Part shown: positions 45,094 to 54,061 of the stretch, piece after piece
How the letters are laid out: each line of letters opens with the position of its first letter
Position numbering within the stretch: the stretch's first letter is position 1
Assembly (NCBI RefSeq): GCF_965662505.1
Contig: NZ_CBFIHX010000001.1
Coordinates: 9,277-73,276 of the forward strand
DNA length: 64,000 bases
Source: Pseudomaricurvus sp965662505
GTDB lineage: Bacteria; Pseudomonadota; Gammaproteobacteria; Pseudomonadales; Cellvibrionaceae
Direction: 5' to 3'
The notes under the pieces: generated by a model
What the model was told of the DNA's origin: nothing
The model's database searches: none
Seen by the model: only the letters and a program-made list of their open reading frames with translations
Made by a program: the position numbers and the translations under genes

Positions 45094-45708
45094 ATGACAG
45101 ATCAGACCCCACAGACCCAGCGCATCGTGCTGGCCAGCGGAAATGCCGGCAAACTGAAAGAGTTTCGGTCGCTGCTGGCCGACGTCGGTTTTGACGTAAT
45201 CCCACAATCCGAATTGAACGTCAGCGATGCCGAGGAAACCGGCCTGAGCTTTGTCGAGAACGCCATTCTCAAGGCCCGTCACGCCTGTCGCGCTACCGGC
45301 CTGCCGGCACTGGCCGACGACTCGGGTCTGGAAGTGGATGCGCTAATGGGGAAACCCGGTATCTATTCCTCCCGTTTCGCCGGAGAAGAGGGCGATCAGA
45401 AGGATAGCGCCAACAATCAGAAACTGCTCAACAGCCTGCAGGGACTGGCTCAACATGAGCGCAGTGCGCGCTTCCAATGCGTACTGGTGTACATGCGTCA
45501 CGCCGAAGACCCAACACCGGTGATTTGCCAGGGCAGCTGGGAAGGGCAGATTCTCCACAAGATCAGCGGGCAGGGCGGTTTTGGCTACGATCCGCTGTTT
45601 TACGTTGCCGAACACGATTGCAGCGCCGCGGAACTCAGCAAAGCCGACAAGAACGCCATCAGTCACCGCGGCAAGGCAATGCAGCAGTTGCTCGAGCGTT
45701 TGACCTGA
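45094..45708 (+). CDS. rdgB: dITP/XTP pyrophosphatase RdgB
   Basis: A 204-residue Ham1-family pyrophosphatase that removes non-canonical purine triphosphates. Signatures are VLASGNAGKLKEF (nucleotide loop), ALADDSGLEVDAL, GIYSSRFAGEEG, GGFGYDPLFYV and ISHRGKAMQQL. Its stop is 2 bp before the hemW start, a conserved pair. Confidence 0.97.
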   Translation: MTDQTPQTQRIVLASGNAGKLKEFRSLLADVGFDVIPQSELNVSDAEETGLSFVENAILKARHACRATGLPALADDSGLEVDALMGKPGIYSSRFAGEEGDQKDSANNQKLLNSLQGLAQHERSARFQCVLVYMRHAEDPTPVICQGSWEGQILHKISGQGGFGYDPLFYVAEHDCSAAELSKADKNAISHRGKAMQQLLERLT

Positions 45709-45710
45709 GA

Positions 45711-46877
45711 ATGTTGTCGCCATCACCGCTGGTGCTGCCACCGCTGTCTCTTTACCTCCACATTCCCTGGTGCGTGCGCAAGTGTCCCTACTGCGATTTC
45801 AATTCTCACAAAGCGACGGGCGAACTGCCCGAGGCTGAGTATGTCGCCGCGGTTCTGGACGATCTACAGCAAAGCTTGCCGCTGACTCAGGGCAGGGCGC
45901 TGCAAAGTATTTTCCTCGGTGGCGGTACACCCAGCTTGTTCAGCCCCTCAGCCATCGACCAAATGCTGAGCGCTGCCGAGCGCCACATCGGTTTTGCCGA
46001 CGATATCGAAATCACCATGGAAGCCAACCCCGGCACCTTTGAGCAGGAAAAATTTCGCGGTTTCCGCTCAGCGGGGATCAATCGTCTGTCCATTGGCATC
46101 CAGAGCTTTTCCGATCTGCACCTGCAACAGCTGGGGCGCATTCACGGCGCGCGCGAAGCCCTGTCCGCCGTGGAGATGGCGCGCACGGCGGGGTTCGACA
46201 ACCTCAATCTGGATTTGATGCACGGCCTGCCGCAGCAGACTCCCGTCGACGCGGAACAGGATCTGCGCACCGCCATTGGCCTCGAACCGGAACACATCTC
46301 CTGGTACCAGCTGACCATCGAACCCAACACCGAGTTTTACAGCCGCCCGCCAACACTGCCAGTGGACGATGCGCTGGCCGATATTCAACAGGCCGGTGAA
46401 CAACTGCTGGGTCAGCACGGCTATCGCCAATATGAAGTGTCCGCCTACGCCCAGGCGGGACGCCAGTCTCGTCACAATCTGAATTACTGGCAGTTCGGCG
46501 ATTATCTGGCACTGGGCGCCGGTGCCCACGGCAAAATCACTCAACCGGAGCAGGGCACTATTCTGCGGATGAACAAGACCCGACTGCCGGAGCATTACCT
46601 GAATCCGGACAAAGCCTTCACCGCTCAGCAGCAAACAGTTGCCGATCGGGATCTGCCGCTGGAGTTTATGATGAATGCCCTGCGACTGGTGGACGGGGTG
46701 GACAGCACGCTGTTTTCCGAACGCACGGGTTTGTCTCTACAGAGTCTCGGAGAACAGCTGCAGGATCTGGGACAGCGGGGTCTGATACAGCAAGATGAGC
46801 AACGCTTATCGACAACGGCTCTGGGGCAGCGCTACCTGAATCAGGTGCTGGCGGAATTTATGGAGGATGAGCCCTGA
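45711..46877 (+). CDS. hemW: Radical SAM heme chaperone HemW
   Basis: A 388-residue radical SAM protein. The cluster Cys residues are C21, C25 and C28 (WCVRKCPYCDF), without the extra Cys of genuine HemN, so HemW is the better name. Other family segments are FLGGGTPSLFS, EANPGTFEQEKF, RLSIGIQSF and NYWQFGDYLALGAGAHG. It supplies heme to target enzymes rather than oxidising coproporphyrinogen. I start at ATG 45711 directly after rdgB. Confidence 0.95.
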   Translation: MLSPSPLVLPPLSLYLHIPWCVRKCPYCDFNSHKATGELPEAEYVAAVLDDLQQSLPLTQGRALQSIFLGGGTPSLFSPSAIDQMLSAAERHIGFADDIEITMEANPGTFEQEKFRGFRSAGINRLSIGIQSFSDLHLQQLGRIHGAREALSAVEMARTAGFDNLNLDLMHGLPQQTPVDAEQDLRTAIGLEPEHISWYQLTIEPNTEFYSRPPTLPVDDALADIQQAGEQLLGQHGYRQYEVSAYAQAGRQSRHNLNYWQFGDYLALGAGAHGKITQPEQGTILRMNKTRLPEHYLNPDKAFTAQQQTVADRDLPLEFMMNALRLVDGVDSTLFSERTGLSLQSLGEQLQDLGQRGLIQQDEQRLSTTALGQRYLNQVLAEFMEDEP

Positions 46878-47107
46878 CTGCCGACAACCTGTAAGAAGCC
46901 CCAACTGAAAGACGCGCGAACGGGAAAGACACACCAGTCGAAAGAAACACAAAACTTGTATCTTTTGGGCGCTTGAAGCCTCCAAGATCGAAGATACAGC
47001 TATACGCGCCACTGCTACACTGAAACTCAAATAATGATCGTTCTGTCGGGTTTACAGCACAATCCGTCACACTGAACGGCGAGTAATTAGGTACACTCTA
47101 GGCTGCC

Positions 47108-49579
47108 ATGTCTAAATTAAGAGACTACCGACACCGCAACCCGATCGCCACCAAACTGATGGTGCTGATCCTGTTGACCAGCACCTTGTTTGCCATAGGC
47201 GGCACCCTGCTGCAGCTGTATTACAGCTACCACGACGACGTGTCCGAGTTGCGTAAACGTCTCGATCAGGTGCGTATCAGCACCTTGCCCAGCATCACCA
47301 AAAGCCTCTGGAGCTTTGACGAAGAACAGCTGAACGTGCAAATCCACAGCGTTCTGGAAGTGGAAGATGTGGTGCAAGTGACGGTTGTCTGGCGAGACTG
47401 GAACAATCAGGAACAGGCCATGATGGCCAGTGCACTGGACATGGAACTGGGCATCGAGGAAGTCGACCGCGTCACCAGAGACGTTCTCGTAAAAGAATAC
47501 CCGCTGATTTATACCCCCGGCACCAGTGGCCCGGCCAACAGTATTAGCCGAAGCAGCCAGCTCAACGACGACAATTCCAAACAGGAACTGGGCACGCTGA
47601 TCGTCACTGCCAGCCTCGAAAGCGTGAACCAGAAGCTATGGCAGCGCGCTTGGTACATTGGTCTGGTGCAGGGCAGCACCACCTTAATTGTGTGTCTGTT
47701 TATTCTCTTGCTGGTGCGTGCGCTGCTGACCCACCACATGGACACCATCGCCTCCTACGCCCGCCAACTGACTTTGGAAAATCTGGGAATCGGTCTGCGC
47801 CTGAAACGCAACAAGCCCATCGATGCCGAGCCCGATGAACTGGACAACGTAGTGTCGGCCATCAATCAGATGCGCGAGTCCCTGCTGGAAGATATTGAAA
47901 AACGCCGCACGGTCGAGACCGCACTGCTGGCCGCCAAAGAAGAGAAGCTGCTGAGTCGTCGCGAACAGCTGGCCGCCGAACAAGCCAACCAGGCCAAAAG
48001 CCAGTTTCTGGCAACCATGAGTCACGAAATCCGCACCCCCATGAACGGCGTGATCGGCATGGTCGAACTGCTGCACGACACCCCGCTTAATAACAATCAG
48101 AAACATTATCTGGATGTGATCCACCGCTCCGGCGAAACCCTGCTGACCATCATCAACGACATTCTCGACTATTCAAAGATTGAGGCCGGCAAACTGGAAC
48201 TGGAAACCGTCCCCTTTAATCTGGAAGAACTGATTGAGGATTGCATCCAACTGTTTGGTGCCACCGCCAACAAACAGGGTATCGAACTGGTGGGCAGCGT
48301 CACCCCCACCACGCCTGTGCACATCATTGGCGATCCCACTCGCCTGCGACAGATTCTGATCAACCTCATTGGCAATGCCTTCAAATTCACCACTGAAGGC
48401 TGCATCTGCGTCAAGGCCCAGCGGGTTGCGGAATCGGATCTGGATCATCCGACCGTGCGCTTTTCCATCATCGACAGCGGTATCGGCATTCCCCCTGAAG
48501 CCCAGGACAAACTGTTTCAATCTTTCAGTCAGGCCGACAGTTCCACCACCCGAAAATACGGCGGTACCGGTTTGGGTCTGGCGATCTGCAAACGTCTGGC
48601 AGAATTAATGGGCGGCGAAGTCGGTGTCGACAGCACCGAAGGGGAGGGCTCCACCTTCTGGTTTACCGCCGATTTTGAGCTTGCCGACACGCCGGCCAAC
48701 AGCCGCTCCCGAGTCTTGCCATCACTGGCAGGCAAGCACCTGCTGATTGTCGAAGACAACCTGGCACTGTGCGAAATACTGTCATACCACGGACAGAGCT
48801 GGGGCATGCACGTTGTCACCGCTCACACCGCCGAGGAGAGTCTAAAAGTCATCAACAACCGACGCGCCAGCGGCCAGCCGGACTTTCAGTTTATCTCTCT
48901 CGACTACCGCCTCAGCGATCTGGACGGTATCGAACTGGCGGCCAGCTTGCTCAAACGCCATCCGGATTACCCCGCTCACCTGTTTCTGCTCACTGCATCG
49001 GACCATCAATTCAGTCACGACATTCTGGCGGAACGGCACATCAAGAGCATACTGCGCAAACCAATTTCACCGAAAAAACTGCGCGATCTGATGGCCGATC
49101 AACTGGGTCACGACCGGTACACGCCATCCGTTATTGCGCCGACGGAGACCGTCAGCAACTTTTCCAATTTGCGAGTTCTGGTGGCGGAAGACAATGCGGT
49201 CAATCGCCTGGTGATCAAAGGCCTGCTGAGCAAACTGAAAATCGAACCCATCACCGTAGAGAATGGCCGAGAGGCCTGGTTACAGTGTGCCGAATCCGAT
49301 AAACCTTTTGACCTCGTACTGATGGACTGCGAAATGCCAGAAATGGATGGCTTTGAGGCCACCCGCCGTATTCGCGAGCACGAGAGATTCCACAACCAGA
49401 CCGCCACCCCCATCGTCGCCCTGACCGCACACGCGATGGAAGAGCATCAGGAAATGGTCTTCGCCTGCGGAATGAACTATTTCCTCTGCAAGCCCATCAC
49501 CCTGAAAGAACTGACCACCGCGTTTGAGAAACTGGGGCTGTCCAAATCCGCAGAACAGGCCACCTCGACCTTCGATTGA
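47108..49579 (+). CDS. Hybrid sensor histidine kinase with two receivers
   Basis: An 823-residue membrane kinase. Transmembrane helices near residues 16-38 and 175-200 flank a periplasmic sensor of about 135 residues. HAMP and coiled-coil regions lead to HisKA with H306 (TMSHEIRTPMNG), HATPase with DSGIGIPPEAQDKLFQSFSQ and GGTGLGLAI, receiver 1 with D599 (SLDYRLSDLDG) and receiver 2 with D740 (LMDCEMPEMDGFEATR). No Hpt domain is present, so a separate phosphotransfer protein would be needed. The layout resembles BarA/GacS-type kinases minus the Hpt. The ligand is unknown and no response regulator adjoins it. Confidence 0.92.
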   Translation: MSKLRDYRHRNPIATKLMVLILLTSTLFAIGGTLLQLYYSYHDDVSELRKRLDQVRISTLPSITKSLWSFDEEQLNVQIHSVLEVEDVVQVTVVWRDWNNQEQAMMASALDMELGIEEVDRVTRDVLVKEYPLIYTPGTSGPANSISRSSQLNDDNSKQELGTLIVTASLESVNQKLWQRAWYIGLVQGSTTLIVCLFILLLVRALLTHHMDTIASYARQLTLENLGIGLRLKRNKPIDAEPDELDNVVSAINQMRESLLEDIEKRRTVETALLAAKEEKLLSRREQLAAEQANQAKSQFLATMSHEIRTPMNGVIGMVELLHDTPLNNNQKHYLDVIHRSGETLLTIINDILDYSKIEAGKLELETVPFNLEELIEDCIQLFGATANKQGIELVGSVTPTTPVHIIGDPTRLRQILINLIGNAFKFTTEGCICVKAQRVAESDLDHPTVRFSIIDSGIGIPPEAQDKLFQSFSQADSSTTRKYGGTGLGLAICKRLAELMGGEVGVDSTEGEGSTFWFTADFELADTPANSRSRVLPSLAGKHLLIVEDNLALCEILSYHGQSWGMHVVTAHTAEESLKVINNRRASGQPDFQFISLDYRLSDLDGIELAASLLKRHPDYPAHLFLLTASDHQFSHDILAERHIKSILRKPISPKKLRDLMADQLGHDRYTPSVIAPTETVSNFSNLRVLVAEDNAVNRLVIKGLLSKLKIEPITVENGREAWLQCAESDKPFDLVLMDCEMPEMDGFEATRRIREHERFHNQTATPIVALTAHAMEEHQEMVFACGMNYFLCKPITLKELTTAFEKLGLSKSAEQATSTFD

Positions 49580-49774
49580 GCGACTCCGGCAACTCCGACC
49601 TGAACGGGTTCGGGGCTGCTGGCGCCAATAATCCCCTTATTTGCACGAAAACACCCCCCAAAGTCTTTCCGAGCTTGAGTGTTGCTGCCGCAGTTATTAT
49701 CATCCGTGGTCTTTATTTCGTGATTGTCTGTGATTCAGGCAGACTCGCAAACCGTCACTCTCAGGAGAAGCATT

Positions 49775-50101
49775 ATGAGTAACAGCATCGTTCACGTAAC
49801 AGATGCCAGTTTTGAGGCCGAAGTCCTTAACGCTGAAGGTCCAGTATTGGTGGATTTTTGGGCAGAATGGTGTGGCCCGTGCAAGATGATTGCACCCGTA
49901 CTGGATGAACTGTCTGGCGAATACGACGGTAAAATCAAAATCTGCAAAATGGACGTTGATGCCAACCAGGGTACTCCGGGTAAATTCAATATCCGCGGCA
50001 TCCCAACTCTGATCATCTTCAAAGGCGGTAGCGCCGAAGCCACCAAAGTGGGTGCTCTGTCCAAGGCACAACTGGTTGAGTTCATCGACGGCAGCCTGTA
50101 A
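49775..50101 (+). CDS. trxA: Thioredoxin 1
   Basis: A 108-residue thioredoxin. The redox pair is C33 and C36 in DFWAEWCGPCKMIAP, and the cis-Pro loop is IRGIPTLIIFKGG. ATG 49775 has AGGAG 7-8 nt upstream. It precedes rho by 786 bp; trxA-rho adjacency is common in gammaproteobacteria. Confidence 0.98.
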   Translation: MSNSIVHVTDASFEAEVLNAEGPVLVDFWAEWCGPCKMIAPVLDELSGEYDGKIKICKMDVDANQGTPGKFNIRGIPTLIIFKGGSAEATKVGALSKAQLVEFIDGSL

Positions 50102-50103
50102 GG

Positions 50104-50189
50104 CCGTCCTGAACTACGCAGACAGTCTTGAACTAAGGCAGTCTTGAGCGACCAGACAGTCCTGAACGATACAGACAGTCTTGTAACCT
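50104..50189. repeat. Degenerate tandem repeats after trxA
   Basis: Four to five degenerate copies of a unit around CAGACAGTCTTGAAC, spaced about 15-20 bp, starting 2 bp after the trxA stop. Confidence 0.85.
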
Positions 50190-50193
50190 GCGG

Positions 50194-50229
50194 CCCTGAA
50201 AGCCACTCTTCTGACAGAGGCTTTCGGGG
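50194..50229 (+). terminator. Possible trxA 3' hairpin
   Basis: An 11-bp stem (CCCTGAAAGCC/GGCTTTCGGGG, one G-T wobble) with a 14-base loop and no T-tract. It could end or stabilise the trxA transcript. Confidence 0.5.
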
Positions 50230-50346
50230 CAGGCAAGTCATCCGCGACCCGAATCTTTAGATACTCAAAGCGACTTGTAGCTGTAGCGATTTGTACCTGC
50301 ACAGCGCACAGATACCGGAAAAAAATTCCCTGCTACTGTTTTAATT

Positions 50347-50375
50347 TTGCACAGCCTGATTTTTATCGCTATACT
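50347..50375 (+). promoter_or_regulatory. Sigma-70-type promoter of rho
   Basis: TTGCAC (50347-50352) and TATACT (50370-50375) with a 17-bp spacer, the best promoter match in the window. A start near 50382 would give a rho leader of about 505 nt. Confidence 0.75.
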
Positions 50376-50381
50376 CAGCGC

Positions 50382-50887
50382 ATCAATTCGGTCGCCAGGC
50401 CTGACACCTTGCCTCAGCTCACTGCTAAAACCACTCTCCCTGAGTAGGAATGAACCAGAACACGTTGAACTCAACAAGGAAAGCAGCAAGAACATCTGAC
50501 CGGACATAACCCCAAAACCTTCTTTCACGACTTCTGTATCTACCATTCGCCATAGCTGACTTCCCCTGGATCGCCCATTGATCGCTGGGACACTACTCTG
50601 GATTTTCTGGCAGGTATCTGAAACCTGAAAGCGGGCTTGAAACACGATGAGCAAACAACAGAACAGCATCCGCGATGGGTTTTAATCCAAAAGCCTTAGA
50701 CTCGCTGATCGTTTTTTGTACTCATCGGGCAGTAGAAACAAACAAATACAACAGATTATTTAAACCAGCGATTCAAGATTTAAGCTATCCAATAATTATT
50801 CGTCATTCATGTCATACATTGGTGCAGCCTTATCGCTACCCACTTCACTCATTCCCCAATAGACGCAAACAGTCTTAATAAAAACTT
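50382..50887 (+). promoter_or_regulatory. Long rho mRNA leader
   Basis: About 505 nt between the predicted transcription start and rho ATG 50888. The stretch 50500-50590 is C-rich and G-poor on the plus strand, as expected of a Rho loading (rut) site. This fits the autogenous attenuation known for E. coli rho. A 67-codon open frame (50675-50878) ends 9 nt before rho, but its coding character is weak. Confidence 0.5.
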
Positions 50888-52147
50888 ATGAATTTAACCG
50901 ATCTGAAAACAAAACCCATTGAAGAACTCATCGCCATTGCCAAAGAAATGGGCATGGAAAACCTGGCCCGGTCCCGCAAGCAAGATATTATTTTTAATAT
51001 TCTTAAGCGTCACGCCAAAAGCGGCGAAGACATTTACGGTGACGGTGTGCTGGAAATTCTTCAGGACGGCTTTGGTTTCCTGCGCTCTTCAGACAGCTCT
51101 TATCTGGCAGGACCCGATGACATTTACGTCTCCCCAAGCCAGATTCGCCGCTTTAACCTGCGCACCGGTGACACCATCGAAGGCAAGATCCGGCCTCCTA
51201 AAGATGGCGAACGCTACTTCGCCATGCTCAAAGTTAATCAGATTAACTTCGACAAGCCGGAAAGCTCCAAGAACAAAATTTTATTTGAAAACCTGACGCC
51301 ACTGTTCCCCAATGAACGTATGGTACTGGAAGCCGGTAATGGCTCCACAGAAGACTTAACCGGTCGAATCATCGACCTGATCGCCCCCATCGGTAAAGGC
51401 CAGCGCGGATTGATCGTCGCACCACCAAAAGCCGGTAAAACCATCATGATGCAGAACATTGCTCAGGCGATCACCCGCAACAACCCCGAATGCCACTTAA
51501 TTGTTTTACTGATCGATGAGCGTCCGGAAGAAGTGACCGAAATGCAGCGCTCTGTGCGCGGCGAAGTGGTTGCCTCCACCTTCGATGAGCCACCGGCCCG
51601 TCACGTTCAGGTTGCCGAAATGGTGATCGAAAAAGCCAAACGCCTGGTCGAACACAAAAAAGACGTGATCATCCTGCTGGACTCCATTACCCGTCTGGCT
51701 CGCGCCTACAACACCATCGTACCGTCCTCCGGTAAAGTACTGACCGGCGGTGTCGACGCTCACGCGCTGGAGCGTCCAAAGCGTTTCTTCGGTGCTGCGC
51801 GTAATATCGAAGAGGGCGGCAGTCTGTCCATCGTCGCCACCGCACTGGTAGATACCGGTTCGAAAATGGACGAAGTTATCTTTGAAGAGTTTAAAGGTAC
51901 TGGTAACCAGGAACTGCACCTGGATCGCAAGATCTCGGAAAAGCGCGTCTATCCTGCCATCAATATCCGCAAATCAGGCACCCGTCGCGAAGACTTGCTG
52001 ATGCGCGAAGACGAACTGCAACGAGTCTGGATCCTGCGCAAACTGCTGCACGATATGGAAGACGTCAACGCGACGGAATTTCTTGTCGACAAGCTCAAGG
52101 ATCACAAATCCAACGACGAGTTCTTCCTGTCGATGAAGCGCAAGTAA
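50888..52147 (+). CDS. rho: Transcription termination factor Rho
   Basis: A 419-residue hexameric RNA helicase, the same length as E. coli Rho. It begins with MNLTDLKTKPIEELIAIAKE, carries the RNA-binding cold-shock-like domain (EILQDGFGFLRSSDSSYLAG, DDIYVSPSQIRRFNL), Walker A in VAPPKAGKTIMMQ, Walker B in VIILLDSITRLARAYN, and the Q/R-loop region GTGNQELHLDRK. A terminator follows its stop. Confidence 0.99.
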   Translation: MNLTDLKTKPIEELIAIAKEMGMENLARSRKQDIIFNILKRHAKSGEDIYGDGVLEILQDGFGFLRSSDSSYLAGPDDIYVSPSQIRRFNLRTGDTIEGKIRPPKDGERYFAMLKVNQINFDKPESSKNKILFENLTPLFPNERMVLEAGNGSTEDLTGRIIDLIAPIGKGQRGLIVAPPKAGKTIMMQNIAQAITRNNPECHLIVLLIDERPEEVTEMQRSVRGEVVASTFDEPPARHVQVAEMVIEKAKRLVEHKKDVIILLDSITRLARAYNTIVPSSGKVLTGGVDAHALERPKRFFGAARNIEEGGSLSIVATALVDTGSKMDEVIFEEFKGTGNQELHLDRKISEKRVYPAINIRKSGTRREDLLMREDELQRVWILRKLLHDMEDVNATEFLVDKLKDHKSNDEFFLSMKRK

Positions 52148-52216
52148 GCTCCTAAAGCGCATCGACACCCGTCACACGGCTGTCAGAGTCGGCACCACCG
52201 GCTTTTGACGTCCCTG

Positions 52217-52247
52217 AAGACCCTGCTCCGGCAGGGTCTTTGCGTTT
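52217..52247 (+). terminator. rho intrinsic terminator
   Basis: A 9-bp perfect stem AAGACCCTG/CAGGGTCTT with loop CTCCGG, followed by TGCGTTT, about 70 bp after the rho stop. Confidence 0.85.
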
Positions 52248-52623
52248 AAAATACCGACATTTACGCGGGAATCCTTCTCATAAACAGCACCAGAGACCAA
52301 TAATATTGCGTCCATCTCCCGACTGCAGAACAATTTCCGACTACAGAGTCATCTCGCCACCCACCAAGAAAACCCCTACTGACGCGATAATTTGTGGCCT
52401 TTTATCAGAATGACCGCTAAGTCCATTTCGGTATATTGAAAATGTGATGAAATATTTCCTTCACGGCCCACTGACGTCTACATTTACTTCCGGATACCCC
52501 GTTCTATAGAATCGCCGCAAAATAAACAGGAGCGCTCAGATAGCACTATCCGCAGCTCCGGGCAGCACACAAAAAAATCCATGTTTATTAACATACGTTG
52601 TTGATGTAAAGAGAGATGAAACA
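52248..52623. other. Intergenic region upstream of the FadL-type gene
   Basis: About 375 bp of AT-rich sequence with no supportable gene. A weak direct repeat (CCGACTGCAGAACAATTT / CCGACTACAGAGTC) lies at 52318-52350. The promoter of the downstream porin should be here; a TATAGA near 52505 is a candidate -10 without a convincing -35. Confidence 0.5.
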
Positions 52624-53895
52624 ATGATGAAGCAACTGAATTCCCGCAACCTGATGCTGGCCGCGATGGCCATCAGCGCGCCTTTTGCCACTCACGTACA
52701 CGCCGCCGGCTTCCAACTCAACGAACACAGCGCCGCCGGTCTGGGCCGCGCCTTTGCCGGCGAAGCCGCCTATGGCGATAACGCCGCTGGCATCGCCCGC
52801 AACCCGGCTCTGGCCACCCGCTTTGACAACCTCAGCATTTCCGCCGGTGCCACCCACGTGAATCCTGAAGTCGATGGCGAAGGTAATGTAACCTACGTCA
52901 CCACCGCCACCGCAAATGCCGATAAAGAAGACTTTGCCCCCACTGCCTGGGTTCCCAATGCTTACCTGGTACAGCCGATCAATGACCGCTGGAGCTGGGG
53001 ACTGGCCCTCAACTCACACTTTGGTCTGAGCACTGACTTTGGTGACGACTACAATGGTGCCGATCTGGCCGACGAAGCCGAGATTCTGACCTACAACCTC
53101 AACCCCAGCGTTGCTTACCAAGTCACCGACAGCATAAGCCTGGGGCTGGGCATCAGCCTTGTGAAAGCCGAGGCCACCTTTGGTACCGCACTGCCTTTCG
53201 ATTTCGGCACTTTCGGCAAAGGCTCTCAGGTATTGAAGCTGGAAGGTGACGATACCAGCTGGGGCTGGAATGCAGGTGCAACCTGGCAGGCAACCGACGC
53301 TCTGCGTCTGGGTCTGGCCTACCGCAGCGAAGTGGACCTGACATTGGAAGGGGATTCCACCACCGATCTGCCAGCAGCACTGACCGGCAACAACTTTGAT
53401 CAGGGCGGCTCCCTGGATCTGACGCTGCCTGCGGGTGCTGAACTGTCCGGTGTCTACGAATTAACGCCAGCGTGGGATATCTCGGCCAGCGTGTCGTGGA
53501 CTGACTGGAGTGTGTTCGAAGTACTGGAAGTGGATTTTGATGATGGCACCAATCAGCATTTGAAAGACGAAAACTTCGACGACAATATGCGCTACAGCAT
53601 TGGCAGCACCTACGAGTTCAACAAAAACTGGACAGCACGCGTAGGGCTTGCGTATGACGAAAGCGCAGTCTCTGCCGAGTATCGCTCACTGAGCATTCCG
53701 GACACCGACCGTATCTGGTACAGCGCTGGCTTTACCTATCGCTACGATCAAAACCTGAGTGTCGACTTCGCAGCCACTTACATTGATGGTGAAGAAGTGG
53801 ATCTGACGGAAACGTCCAGCCTGGGCACAACCTTCTCGGGTTCGACTCACGGTGATGCTGAACTGTTTTCTTTCTCAGTCAATTATACTTTTTAA
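52624..53895 (+). CDS. FadL/TodX family outer membrane transporter
   Basis: A 423-residue beta-barrel precursor. A signal peptide (LMLAAMAISAPFATHVHA) is followed by AGFQLNEHSAAGLGRAFAGEAA, the FadL N-terminal hatch signature, and IARNPALATRF with the conserved NPA. It ends in an aromatic residue (SVNYTF), as outer-membrane barrels do. It would pass long-chain fatty acids or other hydrophobic compounds across the outer membrane. ATG 52627 is an equally possible start. Monocistronic by spacing. Confidence 0.92.
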   Translation: MMKQLNSRNLMLAAMAISAPFATHVHAAGFQLNEHSAAGLGRAFAGEAAYGDNAAGIARNPALATRFDNLSISAGATHVNPEVDGEGNVTYVTTATANADKEDFAPTAWVPNAYLVQPINDRWSWGLALNSHFGLSTDFGDDYNGADLADEAEILTYNLNPSVAYQVTDSISLGLGISLVKAEATFGTALPFDFGTFGKGSQVLKLEGDDTSWGWNAGATWQATDALRLGLAYRSEVDLTLEGDSTTDLPAALTGNNFDQGGSLDLTLPAGAELSGVYELTPAWDISASVSWTDWSVFEVLEVDFDDGTNQHLKDENFDDNMRYSIGSTYEFNKNWTARVGLAYDESAVSAEYRSLSIPDTDRIWYSAGFTYRYDQNLSVDFAATYIDGEEVDLTETSSLGTTFSGSTHGDAELFSFSVNYTF

Positions 53896-53937
53896 TGATT
53901 TCACTGTTTAAGACGAGCTGATCATTAAGCTGTAATC

Positions 53938-53975
53938 GACTGGGTAACCGTGAGCAGACTGGGTAACCGTCAGCA
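53938..53975. repeat. 19-bp tandem duplication after the FadL-type gene
   Basis: Two copies of GACTGGGTAACCGTGAGCA with one mismatch, about 42 bp after the stop. Confidence 0.93.
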
Positions 53976-54004
53976 GATTAACGATCAACGTCGCCATTGA
54001 TTAC

Positions 54005-54043
54005 AAAAAAGCCGCGACTGACAACGCCAATCGCGGCTTTTTT
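54005..54043. terminator. Bidirectional intrinsic terminator
   Basis: A 13-bp perfect stem AAAAAAGCCGCGA/TCGCGGCTTTTTT with a 13-base loop, T-rich on both strands, between the convergent FadL-type and MscS-like genes. Confidence 0.95.
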
Positions 54044-54061
54044 GTATCAGCAGGCCAGGGA

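Noticed and set aside
45711..46877. Oxygen-independent coproporphyrinogen oxidase HemN
   Set aside because: The CxxxCxxC motif lacks the following HemN Cys, and the rdgB neighbour fits HemW.
50675..50878. A 67-codon frame just upstream of rho as a leader peptide gene
   Set aside because: Position recalls the E. coli rho leader peptide, but composition is irregular, there is no similarity I can see and no clear ribosome site. Kept only as part of the leader.
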